62,569 nucleotides of DNA from Nitrosarchaeum sp. (lineage in GTDB: Archaea > Thermoproteota > Nitrososphaeria > Nitrososphaerales > Nitrosopumilaceae). Under the pieces are notes generated by a model that saw only the letters and a list, made by a program, of their open reading frames with translations, was not told the origin of the DNA and did no database searches. This document shows positions 16,396 through 24,684 of this stretch, one piece after another (positions within the stretch are counted from its first letter, which is position 1; each line of letters opens with the position of its first letter). Made by a program: the position numbers and the translations under genes. The stretch is taken from the NCBI GenBank assembly GCA_002737445.1, contig NSIR01000008.1, positions 1 to 62,569 on the forward strand. The letters run 5' to 3'.

Positions 16396-17190
16396 TTGAC
16401 TGGTAAACTCTACATTGTTGGTGTTGGTCCTGGTAGTCATGATCATATGACATTCAGAGCTAAAGAAGTAATTGAAGAAAGCGATACAATTGTAGGATAT
16501 GAAACTTATGTCAATCTAGTACAAGATCTTATTGAAGGTAAAACAGTTCATCGTTATGCAATGACCCAAGAAGTCGAACGTGCTCATCAATGTATTGATC
16601 TTGCAAAATCTGGAAAAATAGTTTCACTTGTTTCAAGTGGTGATCCCGGAATTTATGGAATGGCTGGATTAATTTATGAAACACTTGCAGAATCAAATTG
16701 GAATCCTAAAGATGGTTTACAAGTAGAAATTGTCCCAGGCGTCTCTGCTTTAAACTCATGTGCATCAATAATCGGTTCACCATTAATGACTGATTTTGCA
16801 GTTGTAAGTATGAGTGATTTATTGGTACCATGGGAAATAATAACAAAAAGAGTTGAAGCTGCAGCACAGGGAGATTTTGTTATTGTGATCTATAATCCTG
16901 CAAGCAAAAAAAGAATTCATCAATTGATGGATACAAGAAAAATTATTTTAAAATATAGAAAACCTACAACACCAGTGGCAATAATAAAAGGTGCATTTAG
17001 AGAGTCACAAACTATAGTTATGACTGATTTAGAAAATCTTCCAAATCATTCTGATCAATTAGGAATGATTACTACAGTAATCATTGGAAATTCATCAACT
17101 TATACTTACAAAGATTTAATGATTAATCCTAGAGGATACAAATCAAAATATAATTTAGAAGAACAAACAAATCCAAATCTTAAAGTCTAA
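16396..17190 (+). CDS. cobJ: precorrin-3B C17-methyltransferase
   Basis: An AdoMet-dependent tetrapyrrole methylase of 264 residues for ring contraction in cobalamin synthesis. The motifs are YIVGVGPGSHDHMT at the start, VSLVSSGDPGIYGMAGLI, EIVPGVSALN and VIVIYNPASKKR, which together mark CobJ/CbiH rather than CobI or CobM. The start is TTG. No other corrin ring gene adjoins it, so the pathway genes are scattered. It overlaps the convergent tyrS gene by four bases. Confidence 0.92.
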   Translation: MTGKLYIVGVGPGSHDHMTFRAKEVIEESDTIVGYETYVNLVQDLIEGKTVHRYAMTQEVERAHQCIDLAKSGKIVSLVSSGDPGIYGMAGLIYETLAESNWNPKDGLQVEIVPGVSALNSCASIIGSPLMTDFAVVSMSDLLVPWEIITKRVEAAAQGDFVIVIYNPASKKRIHQLMDTRKIILKYRKPTTPVAIIKGAFRESQTIVMTDLENLPNHSDQLGMITTVIIGNSSTYTYKDLMINPRGYKSKYNLEEQTNPNLKV

Positions 17191-18233
17191 TAACTTTTTT
17201 TAATTGCTTCAAATAATTCTTCGCTTAAATTTAGTTTTCCACGAATTGGCGAAATTATCTTAACTAGATAATCACCAACAGTTTGTTTAAGATCAGTAGG
17301 ATGTAATTTCTTTTCAGCAAAATCAGATTCTAATTGATTAAAATTCATATATGTCATATTTCCACCAAATTTTTCTGGTCTTTCAACATTGATTTCAGTA
17401 AATTCATGAAAAAGAACATGTTTTGAAATTTCTAATAATGGATTATTTGTTATATTTGCTTCTTCACACCATGCCTTTTTGATTTTTGTTCTTATCTCAT
17501 CATCTGAATTATGTATAAAAACTCCAGAATTAGGATCCGATTTACTCATTTTTCCTAAAATCTGTGAATCATTTGTATCTGCTGGTTTGGAAAGACCTGG
17601 CAATAATTTATGGTGAACTGCAACTGGTACTTTCCATTTCATTTTTGGAAAAATTTCTCTAACCAACATGTGGATTTTTCTTTGATCCATACCTGCATGA
17701 GCTATGTCAACATCCAAAAAATGAATATCAATTGCTTGCATTGGTGGATACAATAGCTTTGCAAGATCTATTTTTTCTTCATTTTCTGAACGCCCCATAA
17801 TCGTTAGTGTTCTCATAGTTCTTGCTAACGATACATGTTTAGTGAATTTTACAAGCTCTGACCAATACTCTGGTTTTTCTTGATAAAGATTTGAACCTAA
17901 TACAATATTTGCTTTAGGACAAACTAAATTGAAAGCATCTTGATAATATTTTGAAACTTTGGAGATCATATTCCAATCTCCACCTAACTTATCATTGATC
18001 AAAGTATGCCAATCTGCAAGAAATACAGTACATTTTACACCTGCCTTGACAAAATCATTAATTTTGAAACCTGTACTAATTAAACTGCCTAAATGTAAAA
18101 ACCCAGAAATTTCCAAACCAATGTAGTGTTTTGGAGAAGAGTTTGTGTTAAATAATTGAACTAATTCATCATGCATGACTATTTCTTCGGTTGGAGGTCT
18201 TTCAATTAATTCAACTTTTTCACTTATATCCAA
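17187..18233 (-). CDS. tyrS: tyrosyl-tRNA synthetase
   Basis: A 348-residue class I synthetase of the archaeal/eukaryotic TyrRS type. The HIGH-like motif is GFLHLGSL in the context YIGLEISGFLHLG, the tyrosine-site helix contains QAIDIHFLDVDIAHAGMDQRKIHML, and the KMSKS loop is LGKMSKSDPNS. These features separate it from TrpRS. The start is TTG at 18233. It is monocistronic, divergent from a small unknown gene. Confidence 0.92.
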   Translation of the reverse strand: MDISEKVELIERPPTEEIVMHDELVQLFNTNSSPKHYIGLEISGFLHLGSLISTGFKINDFVKAGVKCTVFLADWHTLINDKLGGDWNMISKVSKYYQDAFNLVCPKANIVLGSNLYQEKPEYWSELVKFTKHVSLARTMRTLTIMGRSENEEKIDLAKLLYPPMQAIDIHFLDVDIAHAGMDQRKIHMLVREIFPKMKWKVPVAVHHKLLPGLSKPADTNDSQILGKMSKSDPNSGVFIHNSDDEIRTKIKKAWCEEANITNNPLLEISKHVLFHEFTEINVERPEKFGGNMTYMNFNQLESDFAEKKLHPTDLKQTVGDYLVKIISPIRGKLNLSEELFEAIKKSY

Positions 18234-18332
18234 ATCAAAACAACATCTAGACGTAGGTCTATAAAGTTATTTGAAATAATAGTTTATTTTCTATTTGCAA
18301 GATTACAAATAGTCATTTATTTAATAATCATT

Positions 18333-18542
18333 ATGACATTAGAAGAAGGATTAGAACTAATTGAAAATTACAAAAATGATTTACAAAATTTTTTAGATAG
18401 ACTACCTGAACAAGCAGTCCAGATAGGCTCTGAAATGATTAAAACTCTAACATTAAGTTCAAAAAAAGAGATAACAAATTTAGAATCAATAGAAAAAGCA
18501 TTAAAACATACTTTAAAAGATTATAGTAACTTATTGAAATGA
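18333..18542 (+). CDS. small helical protein, unknown
   Basis: A 69-residue acidic and leucine-rich protein, probably two or three helices (LEEGLELIENYKNDLQNFL, QAVQIGSEMIKTL, LESIEKALKHTLKDYSNLL). There is no zinc site, signal or membrane segment. The ATG at 18333 follows an A+T-rich promoter region. The next gene, a winged-helix-like protein, starts 55 bases on. No family was recognised. Confidence 0.55.
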   Translation: MTLEEGLELIENYKNDLQNFLDRLPEQAVQIGSEMIKTLTLSSKKEITNLESIEKALKHTLKDYSNLLK

Positions 18543-18597
18543 TAATCATAATTTTATTTATTATTAATAAAAGAAATACAGGAATTTTCTGAGAAAT

Positions 18598-18948
18598 ATG
18601 GGTGCTGATAAATGGCAACTAGGAGAAAAAAGAATAATTAAAATAATTAATAAATTTACAACTTATAAAAAATGGATTTCATTTATGCAATTATCCATTG
18701 AAGCTAAAATTGAACATCCAACATTAACTAATTATATTGATCTTTTAATTAAAAAAGAAATTATAATGGAATATAGGGGAATTGATAAATCTAGATTATT
18801 TTGTATATCTGGACATCATGATGATATAGATTATAATGAAAAATTTAGAACTCTTACACAAAAAGATTTGATAAATATAGAACAAGCTGAAATAGAGCTT
18901 TCTAAAATATACAAATTAGGAAACGATAATCTTTATCATAAATATTAA
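18598..18948 (+). CDS. winged-helix-like small protein
   Basis: A 116-residue basic protein. The segment WISFMQLSIEAKIEHPTLTNYIDLLIKKEIIMEYRG reads as helix-turn-helix plus wing, the pattern of archaeal wHTH transcription factors. A C-terminal helical extension (LTQKDLINIEQAEIELSKIY) could serve dimerisation. The target is unknown. The gene follows a small helical protein gene on the same strand. Confidence 0.6.
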   Translation: MGADKWQLGEKRIIKIINKFTTYKKWISFMQLSIEAKIEHPTLTNYIDLLIKKEIIMEYRGIDKSRLFCISGHHDDIDYNEKFRTLTQKDLINIEQAEIELSKIYKLGNDNLYHKY

Positions 18949-18991
18949 AATTAATGTATCAAATAAATAATAATTTATTTTTATAAAAAAA

Positions 18992-19177
18992 TTATTTACA
19001 ATTTTTTTTATGCTTTCTTAACTCTTCTAAAGAATCAAATTCTGTATCGCAAGCTCTGCATTTCTCTTTTTTCTTATTATGAGCTACTTCCTGATGTTTT
19101 TTCATTCTTTCTGGATCAGAAAGGACAGTTCCACATTTTTTGCATTTTGTTTCAATAGAATTACCAAATAATCCCAT
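18992..19177 (-). CDS. two-finger C2H2-type zinc protein
   Basis: A 61-residue protein read from the ATG at 19177. An upstream ATG at 19264 would add a hydrophobic, Cys-rich leader unlike the family and is less likely. Finger one is C-x2-C-x12-H-x4-H (CKKCGTVLSDPERMKKH), finger two C-x2-C-x12-H-x3-C (CRACDTEFDSLEELRKH). Classic fingers are usually nucleic acid binders. Small C2H2 proteins are common in thaumarchaea, with unknown targets. Confidence 0.75.
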   Translation of the reverse strand: MGLFGNSIETKCKKCGTVLSDPERMKKHQEVAHNKKKEKCRACDTEFDSLEELRKHKKNCK

Positions 19178-19309
19178 ACTCAATTTAGGATTAACTAGTA
19201 GAAAAACTATTTTTTTACAACAAATAATTTCTTCATAAAATTCTATAACTAAACAAGAAATCATTAATTTGACAAATTATTTTTTACAAATACTTTCATA
19301 TCCCAAGAT

Positions 19310-19699
19310 ATGAGCAAAATCATGGTTTCTAAACAATTTGAGGATTTATTTTTCAAATTTTGTACTGAAAATAGTGTGTATTGGGATGATAAAAAACGAC
19401 AATGGAGTAAACCATTTCATCCTAAAATTAAAAATATTTGGATTCAATCAGAAAATGGAGATTTTCTTAATTCTATACACCCAACAGAAAAAGGATACTA
19501 CGATTCAAAATTTTCAGGTTGGGAATTAGGAAGTATTAAAAAGGAATATTGTTTTTGGTGTGGCAGAATTATTGAGGAAATAAGAAAGAATGACGTGCGT
19601 TCAGATGCTGTCAAATTTTGTAATTCAGTCCATAGAAAAGCATTTGGTAAAGTTAAAGCTGATCAACTAAAATTAAGAAATATGTTCATATCTAAATAA
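19310..19699 (+). CDS. unknown protein with a C-terminal CxxC...CxxxH site
   Basis: This 129-residue protein has an aromatic-rich N-terminal two thirds (VYWDDKKRQWSKPFHPK, GYYDSKFSGWELG) and a compact site YCFWCGRI followed by FCNSVHRKAF, a plausible zinc ribbon. The two cysteine pairs lie about 27 residues apart. It has no recognised family. It diverges from the zinc-finger gene to its left and converges on a membrane protein gene to its right. Confidence 0.6.
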   Translation: MSKIMVSKQFEDLFFKFCTENSVYWDDKKRQWSKPFHPKIKNIWIQSENGDFLNSIHPTEKGYYDSKFSGWELGSIKKEYCFWCGRIIEEIRKNDVRSDAVKFCNSVHRKAFGKVKADQLKLRNMFISK

Positions 19700-19706
19700 A
19701 TTATAT

Positions 19707-20279
19707 TTAGCGTGTATCTTCTTCCAAACTTTTTCTTGGTTTAGTGCTAAGATAGAATGCATGAGAGGTTATAATTAATGCTGCAAGAAAAACTTTTGTA
19801 GCAAAAACTAAATTCCATGGTCTATTTGCATCAGGATATGCAATTGATAACATATCAATATTTGGGATTATATCTTGAATCATACCTGCTGTGATGGATG
19901 AATTTAAAACTGTAAAATTGTATAATACTTCATACAATGTAATAATTACAAATGCCAACAACATTAACTGAAGTAAAGCCATTTTCCAACTGACAATTTT
20001 ATTTCCTGCAGTCCTTTTCCATCCAATTCTTGTGACACAATACCATCCAATAATAGTAGAAAAAAATATCCACGTTGAAACTCTTGCAAAATTGTCAAAC
20101 GGTACAAAAGTATTTTGTATTACTTCCCCCATAACATATGTTCCATTTTTCATCCATTCTATCATAGTCACATAAACTCCAAAAATAAGACTTGAAACCA
20201 TAATGAATCCACAAACATAGAAAATGTATAGATAAACCTTGTAACCTGAATCTGATTTTTCAAGATTACGTTGATTCAA
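19707..20279 (-). CDS. multi-pass membrane protein, unknown
   Basis: The 190-residue protein has about four hydrophobic segments: roughly residues 17-40, 66-86, 98-120 and 162-182, with an Asn-rich outer loop between the third and fourth. The size is close to that of AmoC, but the conserved metal ligands and sequence of AmoC are not present, so that identity is rejected. The start is TTG at 20279. Possibly a DoxD- or cytochrome b561-like four-helix protein; not recognised. Confidence 0.55.
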   Translation of the reverse strand: MNQRNLEKSDSGYKVYLYIFYVCGFIMVSSLIFGVYVTMIEWMKNGTYVMGEVIQNTFVPFDNFARVSTWIFFSTIIGWYCVTRIGWKRTAGNKIVSWKMALLQLMLLAFVIITLYEVLYNFTVLNSSITAGMIQDIIPNIDMLSIAYPDANRPWNLVFATKVFLAALIITSHAFYLSTKPRKSLEEDTR

Positions 20280-20360
20280 TATGCGAATTTCTTATTTTCA
20301 AATATAAAAATTCATGCCTATTTAATGAGATTTATAGACTAGCTTTTATGAGAATATCTG

Positions 20361-21449
20361 TTGAAAATTCCAATTAATGTTCCACTTGTTGGTAAAGAAG
20401 AAATTACTGCAGTAACATCTATTCTTAAAAATGGTGTACTTACATCAGCGGCAAATCTTGGAGGAGAACATGTACAAGCATTTGAAAAATCAGTATCAGT
20501 TTATATAAAATCAAAATATGTTGTTGCTGTAAATTCAGGTACAGCAGCTTTGCAAGCTGCACTTTATGCTTTAGATATCAAAAAGGGAGACGAAGTACTT
20601 ATTCCATCATTTACATTTGTGGCAACCGCAAATTCTGTTGTATCTACTGGAGCTAAACCTGTCTTTGTTGATATACTCAAAGATAATTATACCATGGATC
20701 CTGAAGATTTACAAAAAAAGATTACTAAAAAAACTAAAGCAATTATGCCTGTGCACCTTTATGGAAACGTAGCATTTGTTGATAGAATATCTGAAATTGC
20801 TAGAAAAAATAATTTACCTATAATAGAAGATTCTGCACAATCATTAGGTTCCATGTATAAAGAAAAACATGCAGGAACTTTTTTTGATTTAGGTTGTTGG
20901 AGTATGTATCCTGCAAAAGTAATGACTTCAGGAGAAGGAGGATTTATTGCAACAAATAATAAAAAATTACGAGATAAATTATTAATGATTAGAAATCATG
21001 GCATGGTTCATGGGTATGACACTAGAATATTTGGATTAAATTTAAGATTACCAGAAATTAGTGCTGCCATTGCAACAGTCCAAATGAAAAAACTTCCAAC
21101 TTTTCTTAAAACAAGAAAACGTAATGCAAATTTATTAACAAAATTGATTTCTGATTTGAAAATAACACTACCACATCAACGAAAATATGAAAATGTGAAT
21201 TGGTATCTATACACAATAGCTTCATCAAAAAGAGATAAAATATTAAAAAAACTTAATGCTAAAGGAATCGGGGCATCATCTTATTATCCAACACCAATTC
21301 ATAAAACTCCATTTTATCTACAAAAAGTTAAACTTCCAGTAACAGAATTAGCCTCATCTCAGGTTTTATCTCTACCAATACACCCTAAAGTGACGACTAA
21401 AAATATTGAATTTATTGCACAAACTCTTCGTGATATATTAAATGAATAG
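20361..21449 (+). CDS. DegT/DnrJ/EryC1/StrS-family sugar aminotransferase
   Basis: A 362-residue PLP aminotransferase acting on keto-sugars of surface glycans. Seen are INVPLVGKEEITAV, VAVNSGTAALQAAL, FTFVATANSVV, VHLYGN, EDSAQSLGS, and the Lys in YPAKVMTSGEGG, all in family order. The start is TTG at 20361; the ATG just upstream is out of frame. The stop overlaps the MtrA-like gene by eight bases, so the two are translated together. Confidence 0.9.
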   Translation: MKIPINVPLVGKEEITAVTSILKNGVLTSAANLGGEHVQAFEKSVSVYIKSKYVVAVNSGTAALQAALYALDIKKGDEVLIPSFTFVATANSVVSTGAKPVFVDILKDNYTMDPEDLQKKITKKTKAIMPVHLYGNVAFVDRISEIARKNNLPIIEDSAQSLGSMYKEKHAGTFFDLGCWSMYPAKVMTSGEGGFIATNNKKLRDKLLMIRNHGMVHGYDTRIFGLNLRLPEISAAIATVQMKKLPTFLKTRKRNANLLTKLISDLKITLPHQRKYENVNWYLYTIASSKRDKILKKLNAKGIGASSYYPTPIHKTPFYLQKVKLPVTELASSQVLSLPIHPKVTTKNIEFIAQTLRDILNE

Positions 21450-21912
21450 TATTGCAGATGTAATTGGTAAATTATGCAAGATAATATTACCAATTCCAGA
21501 AGAATCGTATATAGGAAATACTGATTCATCAGTAGCAATTTGCACTCTTTCAAGTTTAGATTTACTCAAGCAAATTTCAAATTCTGAATTAATGAAGCAT
21601 ATTTCTATAGCTGGAAAACTACTTTCTGAAAATAAAGGAATTGATTCAATTATAAAATATATTTACTTAAATAAAAAAATTAAAACAATTATTGTATGTG
21701 GTAAAGAAGTTTGGGGTCATAAGGCTGGGCATTCTTTATTTGAATTACATAAAAATGGAATTGATGATTATGGAAGAATAATCAATTCTACTAGCCCTTA
21801 TCCACTTCTTACTGCAACTAAATTAGAAATAAATAATTTTCAAAATCAAATTAATCTTGTAAATTTAATTAATGAAATAAATCTAAATAGAATTAAACAA
21901 TTTATAATTTAA
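21442..21912 (+). CDS. MtrA-like cobamide-binding-domain homologue
   Basis: A 156-residue soluble protein related to subunit A of the methanogen methyl-H4MPT:CoM methyltransferase. The match lies in TIIVCGKEVWGHKAGHSLFELHKNGIDDYGRIINSTSPYP, which mirrors the MtrA core. The C-terminal membrane anchor of methanogen MtrA is absent. Methanogen MtrA binds a corrinoid; whether this copy does is inference. It overlaps the DegT gene by eight bases and the convergent dUTPase-like gene by four. Confidence 0.75.
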   Translation: MNSIADVIGKLCKIILPIPEESYIGNTDSSVAICTLSSLDLLKQISNSELMKHISIAGKLLSENKGIDSIIKYIYLNKKIKTIIVCGKEVWGHKAGHSLFELHKNGIDDYGRIINSTSPYPLLTATKLEINNFQNQINLVNLINEINLNRIKQFII

Positions 21913-22253
21913 TATCCTGTTTTTTGTCTTTGACGGTTAATTTCATTTTTCTTCTTATATTCTTCAACTATATCTTTCGGAGTTAAATTAAGTTCTAATG
22001 ATGCCTGAATTACAAAATGCCAAATATCAATTAATTCTTCTCTTGCCTCCAATATATTAAATGGAGTTGGAGTCTTCCACCATTTCCAATTTGTAGTTCT
22101 TTGTAACTCTACAGCCTCATGTATTATTGCAGTACATAATGCTGAAATTCGTCCTTCAGAATTTTCCGGATATCTATCTAATTTCATTATCTCTGATAGA
22201 CTTTTTTGCATTTTGAATATAATTTCTAAATGATCTTCGTTATTTTCAGACAT
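21909..22253 (-). CDS. all-alpha dUTPase / MazG-like pyrophosphatase
   Basis: A 114-residue all-helical NTP pyrophosphohydrolase. The metal-binding E-x-x-E pattern appears in IIHEAVELQRTTNW and the E-x-x-D pattern in REELIDIWHFVIQASLELNL, and the tail YKKKNEINRQRQKTGY is typical of dimeric dUTPase relatives. It probably removes dUTP or another non-canonical dNTP. It stands alone on the minus strand, about 50 bases from the sugar kinase gene. Confidence 0.8.
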   Translation of the reverse strand: MSENNEDHLEIIFKMQKSLSEIMKLDRYPENSEGRISALCTAIIHEAVELQRTTNWKWWKTPTPFNILEAREELIDIWHFVIQASLELNLTPKDIVEEYKKKNEINRQRQKTGY

Positions 22254-22303
22254 ATCTCACAAGTATTCAATTCATCTGTAGAAATTATCAAACTTAAATC
22301 TTT

Positions 22304-23197
22304 TTAGAAATGAATCATTTTTTCATACAATTTAACTCGTTTTATGATATCTATTTTTTTAATATGGAGTAATCCATACAATCCATATTTTTCAACGGCT
22401 AAAGAACCTAAAACATTTCCATAAACTATAGCTTTTTTTATCTCTGATAAATTAGTTGAATTTTTACTTGCCAAATATCCTATCATTGCACCCGCAAAAG
22501 AATCTCCTGCACCTGTTGGATCAACTACATTTTCCAATGAAAATCCAGCAGATGAAAATATTACATCATCAAAAAACATCATAGATCCATGTTCCCCTTT
22601 TTTAATAATTATGTATTTTGCACCCCACCCCATCATTTTTTTTGCACATTTAATCAAATTGAATTCTTTTGTTAGTAATTTTGCCTCTTCATCGTTTATC
22701 ACAACCGCATCTACAGACTTTATCATTTTTATTACTGATTCCCGTTTTGTAGATATCCAAAAGTCAATTGTATCACACATTGAAAATTTTATTTTATCAA
22801 ATTCTTTAATTAACATAGAATTTTGATCTGGATCATTATTTCCTAAATATACAAATTGAGATTTTTTGTATTCTTCAGGTACATTGGGTTTGAAATTTGC
22901 AAGTACATTAAGTTCAGTCTTTAACGTTTTTCTAGAGCTTAATGTTTTATCATATTTTCCATCATAACGAAAAGTTTTTCCCTTTTCAATACTCAATCCT
23001 TGTAAATCAAGATATTTTGATAAAATTTTGTAATACTTATTTGGAAAATCATTTCCTACTACAGCTATCAATCCTGTATTTACAAAGTTACTTGCAGATA
23101 TGGCTGCAAATGTTCCGGATCCGCCTAAAACATTCTTTATAGTTTTTTTTGGAGTTCGTATTGTATCTAATGCAGTTGAACCAAATACGGTTAACAT
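22304..23197 (-). CDS. PfkB-family carbohydrate/nucleoside kinase
   Basis: This 297-residue ribokinase-fold kinase has LGGSGTFAAISASNF near the N-terminus, NDEEAKLLT, and the catalytic signature DPTGAGDSFAGAMIGYL with the Asp base. The N-terminal substrate lid is short. The family includes ribokinase, adenosine kinase and ADP-dependent members; the substrate is not clear here. It is followed upstream on the same strand by a WHy-domain membrane protein gene. Confidence 0.87.
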   Translation of the reverse strand: MLTVFGSTALDTIRTPKKTIKNVLGGSGTFAAISASNFVNTGLIAVVGNDFPNKYYKILSKYLDLQGLSIEKGKTFRYDGKYDKTLSSRKTLKTELNVLANFKPNVPEEYKKSQFVYLGNNDPDQNSMLIKEFDKIKFSMCDTIDFWISTKRESVIKMIKSVDAVVINDEEAKLLTKEFNLIKCAKKMMGWGAKYIIIKKGEHGSMMFFDDVIFSSAGFSLENVVDPTGAGDSFAGAMIGYLASKNSTNLSEIKKAIVYGNVLGSLAVEKYGLYGLLHIKKIDIIKRVKLYEKMIHF

Positions 23198-23209
23198 TCC
23201 TTAAATTTT

Positions 23210-23662
23210 TTAGTTTTCATGTATAAATTCTCTTGCTTGTTCTTCTGTTGGATAAAACACAAATGGTACATCTATTGATGTAAAAATTATATTATATTTT
23301 ATGATTCCAGTAATTTTTACAGATGAATCATTTTGTGAATCAATATTAGTATCTCTTAAAAAAGTTCCATTAACTGAACTATTTCCTAATGCTGAAAGTA
23401 CAAATGATTCTATTCCTCCACTCCCAATCATTTTATCATTTGATATTACATAAAATTCCGTTTTACCTGCTGTCAAAACCAACAACGAAGGATTGTTGAA
23501 CTCTAACTCAATATTATACATTAAACCATTTTCGTTTTCTACCAGTAGAGTGCTGCCTAAAATTTTTATGCCTATTTGTGAAATTGCACTATATTGAGAA
23601 TATCCAAATAAGATTATTCCTATAATAATCACTATAATTATTACTTTTACAGATGATTTCAT
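23210..23662 (-). CDS. membrane-anchored WHy/LEA14-like protein
   Basis: One N-terminal membrane segment (residues 5-23, VKVIIIVIIIGIILFGY) is followed by a beta-sandwich typical of the WHy fold: the LEFNNPSLLVLTAGKTEFYV strand pair with conserved N-P, then GGIESFVLSALGNSSVNG and a final beta strand region. Total 150 residues. The domain should lie outside the cell. Similar architectures occur at 29280-29774 and 56390-56974. Function in archaea is unknown; plant LEA14 relatives are stress proteins. Confidence 0.65.
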   Translation of the reverse strand: MKSSVKVIIIVIIIGIILFGYSQYSAISQIGIKILGSTLLVENENGLMYNIELEFNNPSLLVLTAGKTEFYVISNDKMIGSGGIESFVLSALGNSSVNGTFLRDTNIDSQNDSSVKITGIIKYNIIFTSIDVPFVFYPTEEQAREFIHEN

Positions 23663-23793
23663 ACCTATTTATCCTAAAATTACTTTTTAAGTGATTAGGA
23701 AAAAAATCCAAATTATATGTGTAAAAGTTTTGATGTAATCTTTAAGCTCATTAGAGCTAGCAGAATAAATCAAAACCTTATGATTCATGAGTA

Positions 23794-24276
23794 TTGGCTA
23801 GAATAAAAATAAAGTTCGGTAATAATGAAATTGAGGTAGATTCTAGAGATTTTTACGTTGATAATCAAACTTTAGGTGATATTATTGAAAATATATCTAA
23901 CCACATGTATGTAAACGAAGCAAAAATTATCTATAAAAATAAAAACGAAGAAACTCATGGAATTTCAGATTCCAGTCAACACGGTTTAGAGTATCTAGAT
24001 GATGCAGAAACATTTGAACCTGAATTTAATGAGCCAAAAATAATTACTTCAAATGAAATTAAAGTAAAATTAAGAATACTGGAAACTAGTAAATTCTTTG
24101 ATTATCCAAGAACAGTAACAGAAACTGTTGAACAACTTAGAGAATATGGTTGGAGTGCAAGTCCTTTAGACGTATCAAAAGCACTAGTAAAAATGGCATC
24201 TAATAGAGAAATATTAAAAAATTCAAAAGAAAATAGAGTACATTATTTTGTAGAAAATACTTTGTTATCTAACTAA
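23794..24276 (+). CDS. unknown protein with a C-terminal winged-helix-like region
   Basis: The 160-residue protein has an N-terminal beta-rich part (ARIKIKFGNNEIEVDSRDFY), an acidic linker (about residues 60-85) and a C-terminal region resembling a small HTH: TVTETVEQLREYGWSASPLDVSKALVKMASNREILKN. The TTG start at 23794 is inferred because no in-frame ATG precedes the conserved start. It converges with a zinc-ribbon gene, overlapping by eight bases. No family was recognised. Confidence 0.6.
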   Translation: MARIKIKFGNNEIEVDSRDFYVDNQTLGDIIENISNHMYVNEAKIIYKNKNEETHGISDSSQHGLEYLDDAETFEPEFNEPKIITSNEIKVKLRILETSKFFDYPRTVTETVEQLREYGWSASPLDVSKALVKMASNREILKNSKENRVHYFVENTLLSN

Positions 24277-24460
24277 TTTTATATTGACATTTTTCACAAC
24301 TATAAAAAATTTCACCATCTAAATGATCAAAATGTGTATTACATTTACTGCATGTGTGATGTATAACAAAATATCCGTCTTTTTCAACTGCCCCAACTTT
24401 ATTTGAATTAAGATTAATGCTTTTACATTTTATACAATGACATCCACATGCTAATTTCAT
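24269..24460 (-). CDS. small zinc-ribbon protein
   Basis: A 63-residue protein with nine cysteines: the cluster CGCHCIKC at the N-terminus, then CSKC and CEKC knuckles (HTCSKCNTHFDH, YSCEKCQYKIS). This can hold two zinc ions in a ribbon arrangement. It lies 40 bases from a divergent 51-residue Cys protein gene. Function is unknown; such ribbons often act in nucleic-acid or protein contacts. Confidence 0.65.
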   Translation of the reverse strand: MKLACGCHCIKCKSINLNSNKVGAVEKDGYFVIHHTCSKCNTHFDHLDGEIFYSCEKCQYKIS

Positions 24461-24500
24461 ATCAATAATGTATGTATAGTTGTTTTAAGTATACAAGCTA

Positions 24501-24656
24501 TTGGGAAAGAAACGTGAAATCCCACTTGAGATTGATGATCATTTTAAATTGTTTGGGAAAGAGCCTTGGGAGGTAGAATATGGAGAAAAATGTGCAATTT
24601 GTAATATTAGAATTGACGAATATGGTTTTTGTTCTTGTGGCTCAAATGGAGGCTAA
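24501..24656 (+). CDS. 51-residue CxxC/CxC zinc microprotein
   Basis: A short frame from TTG at 24501 to TAA at 24656. The protein begins MGKKREIPLEIDDHFKLFGK and ends KCAICNIRIDEYGFCSCGSNGG. The C31-x2-C34 and C44-x-C46 pairs look like a treble-clef zinc knuckle. A TATA-like TTTTAAGTAT lies about 15-20 bases upstream, fitting leaderless translation. It is divergent from the zinc-ribbon gene. The charged, non-repetitive sequence and Cys spacing support coding; no family was recognised. Confidence 0.6.
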   Translation: MGKKREIPLEIDDHFKLFGKEPWEVEYGEKCAICNIRIDEYGFCSCGSNGG

Positions 24657-24684
24657 TTACTTTAAAAATATATGATAATAATTT

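Noticed and set aside
19707-20279. Ammonia monooxygenase subunit C by size
   Set aside because: Conserved ligands and sequence of AmoC are not present; only the length is similar.
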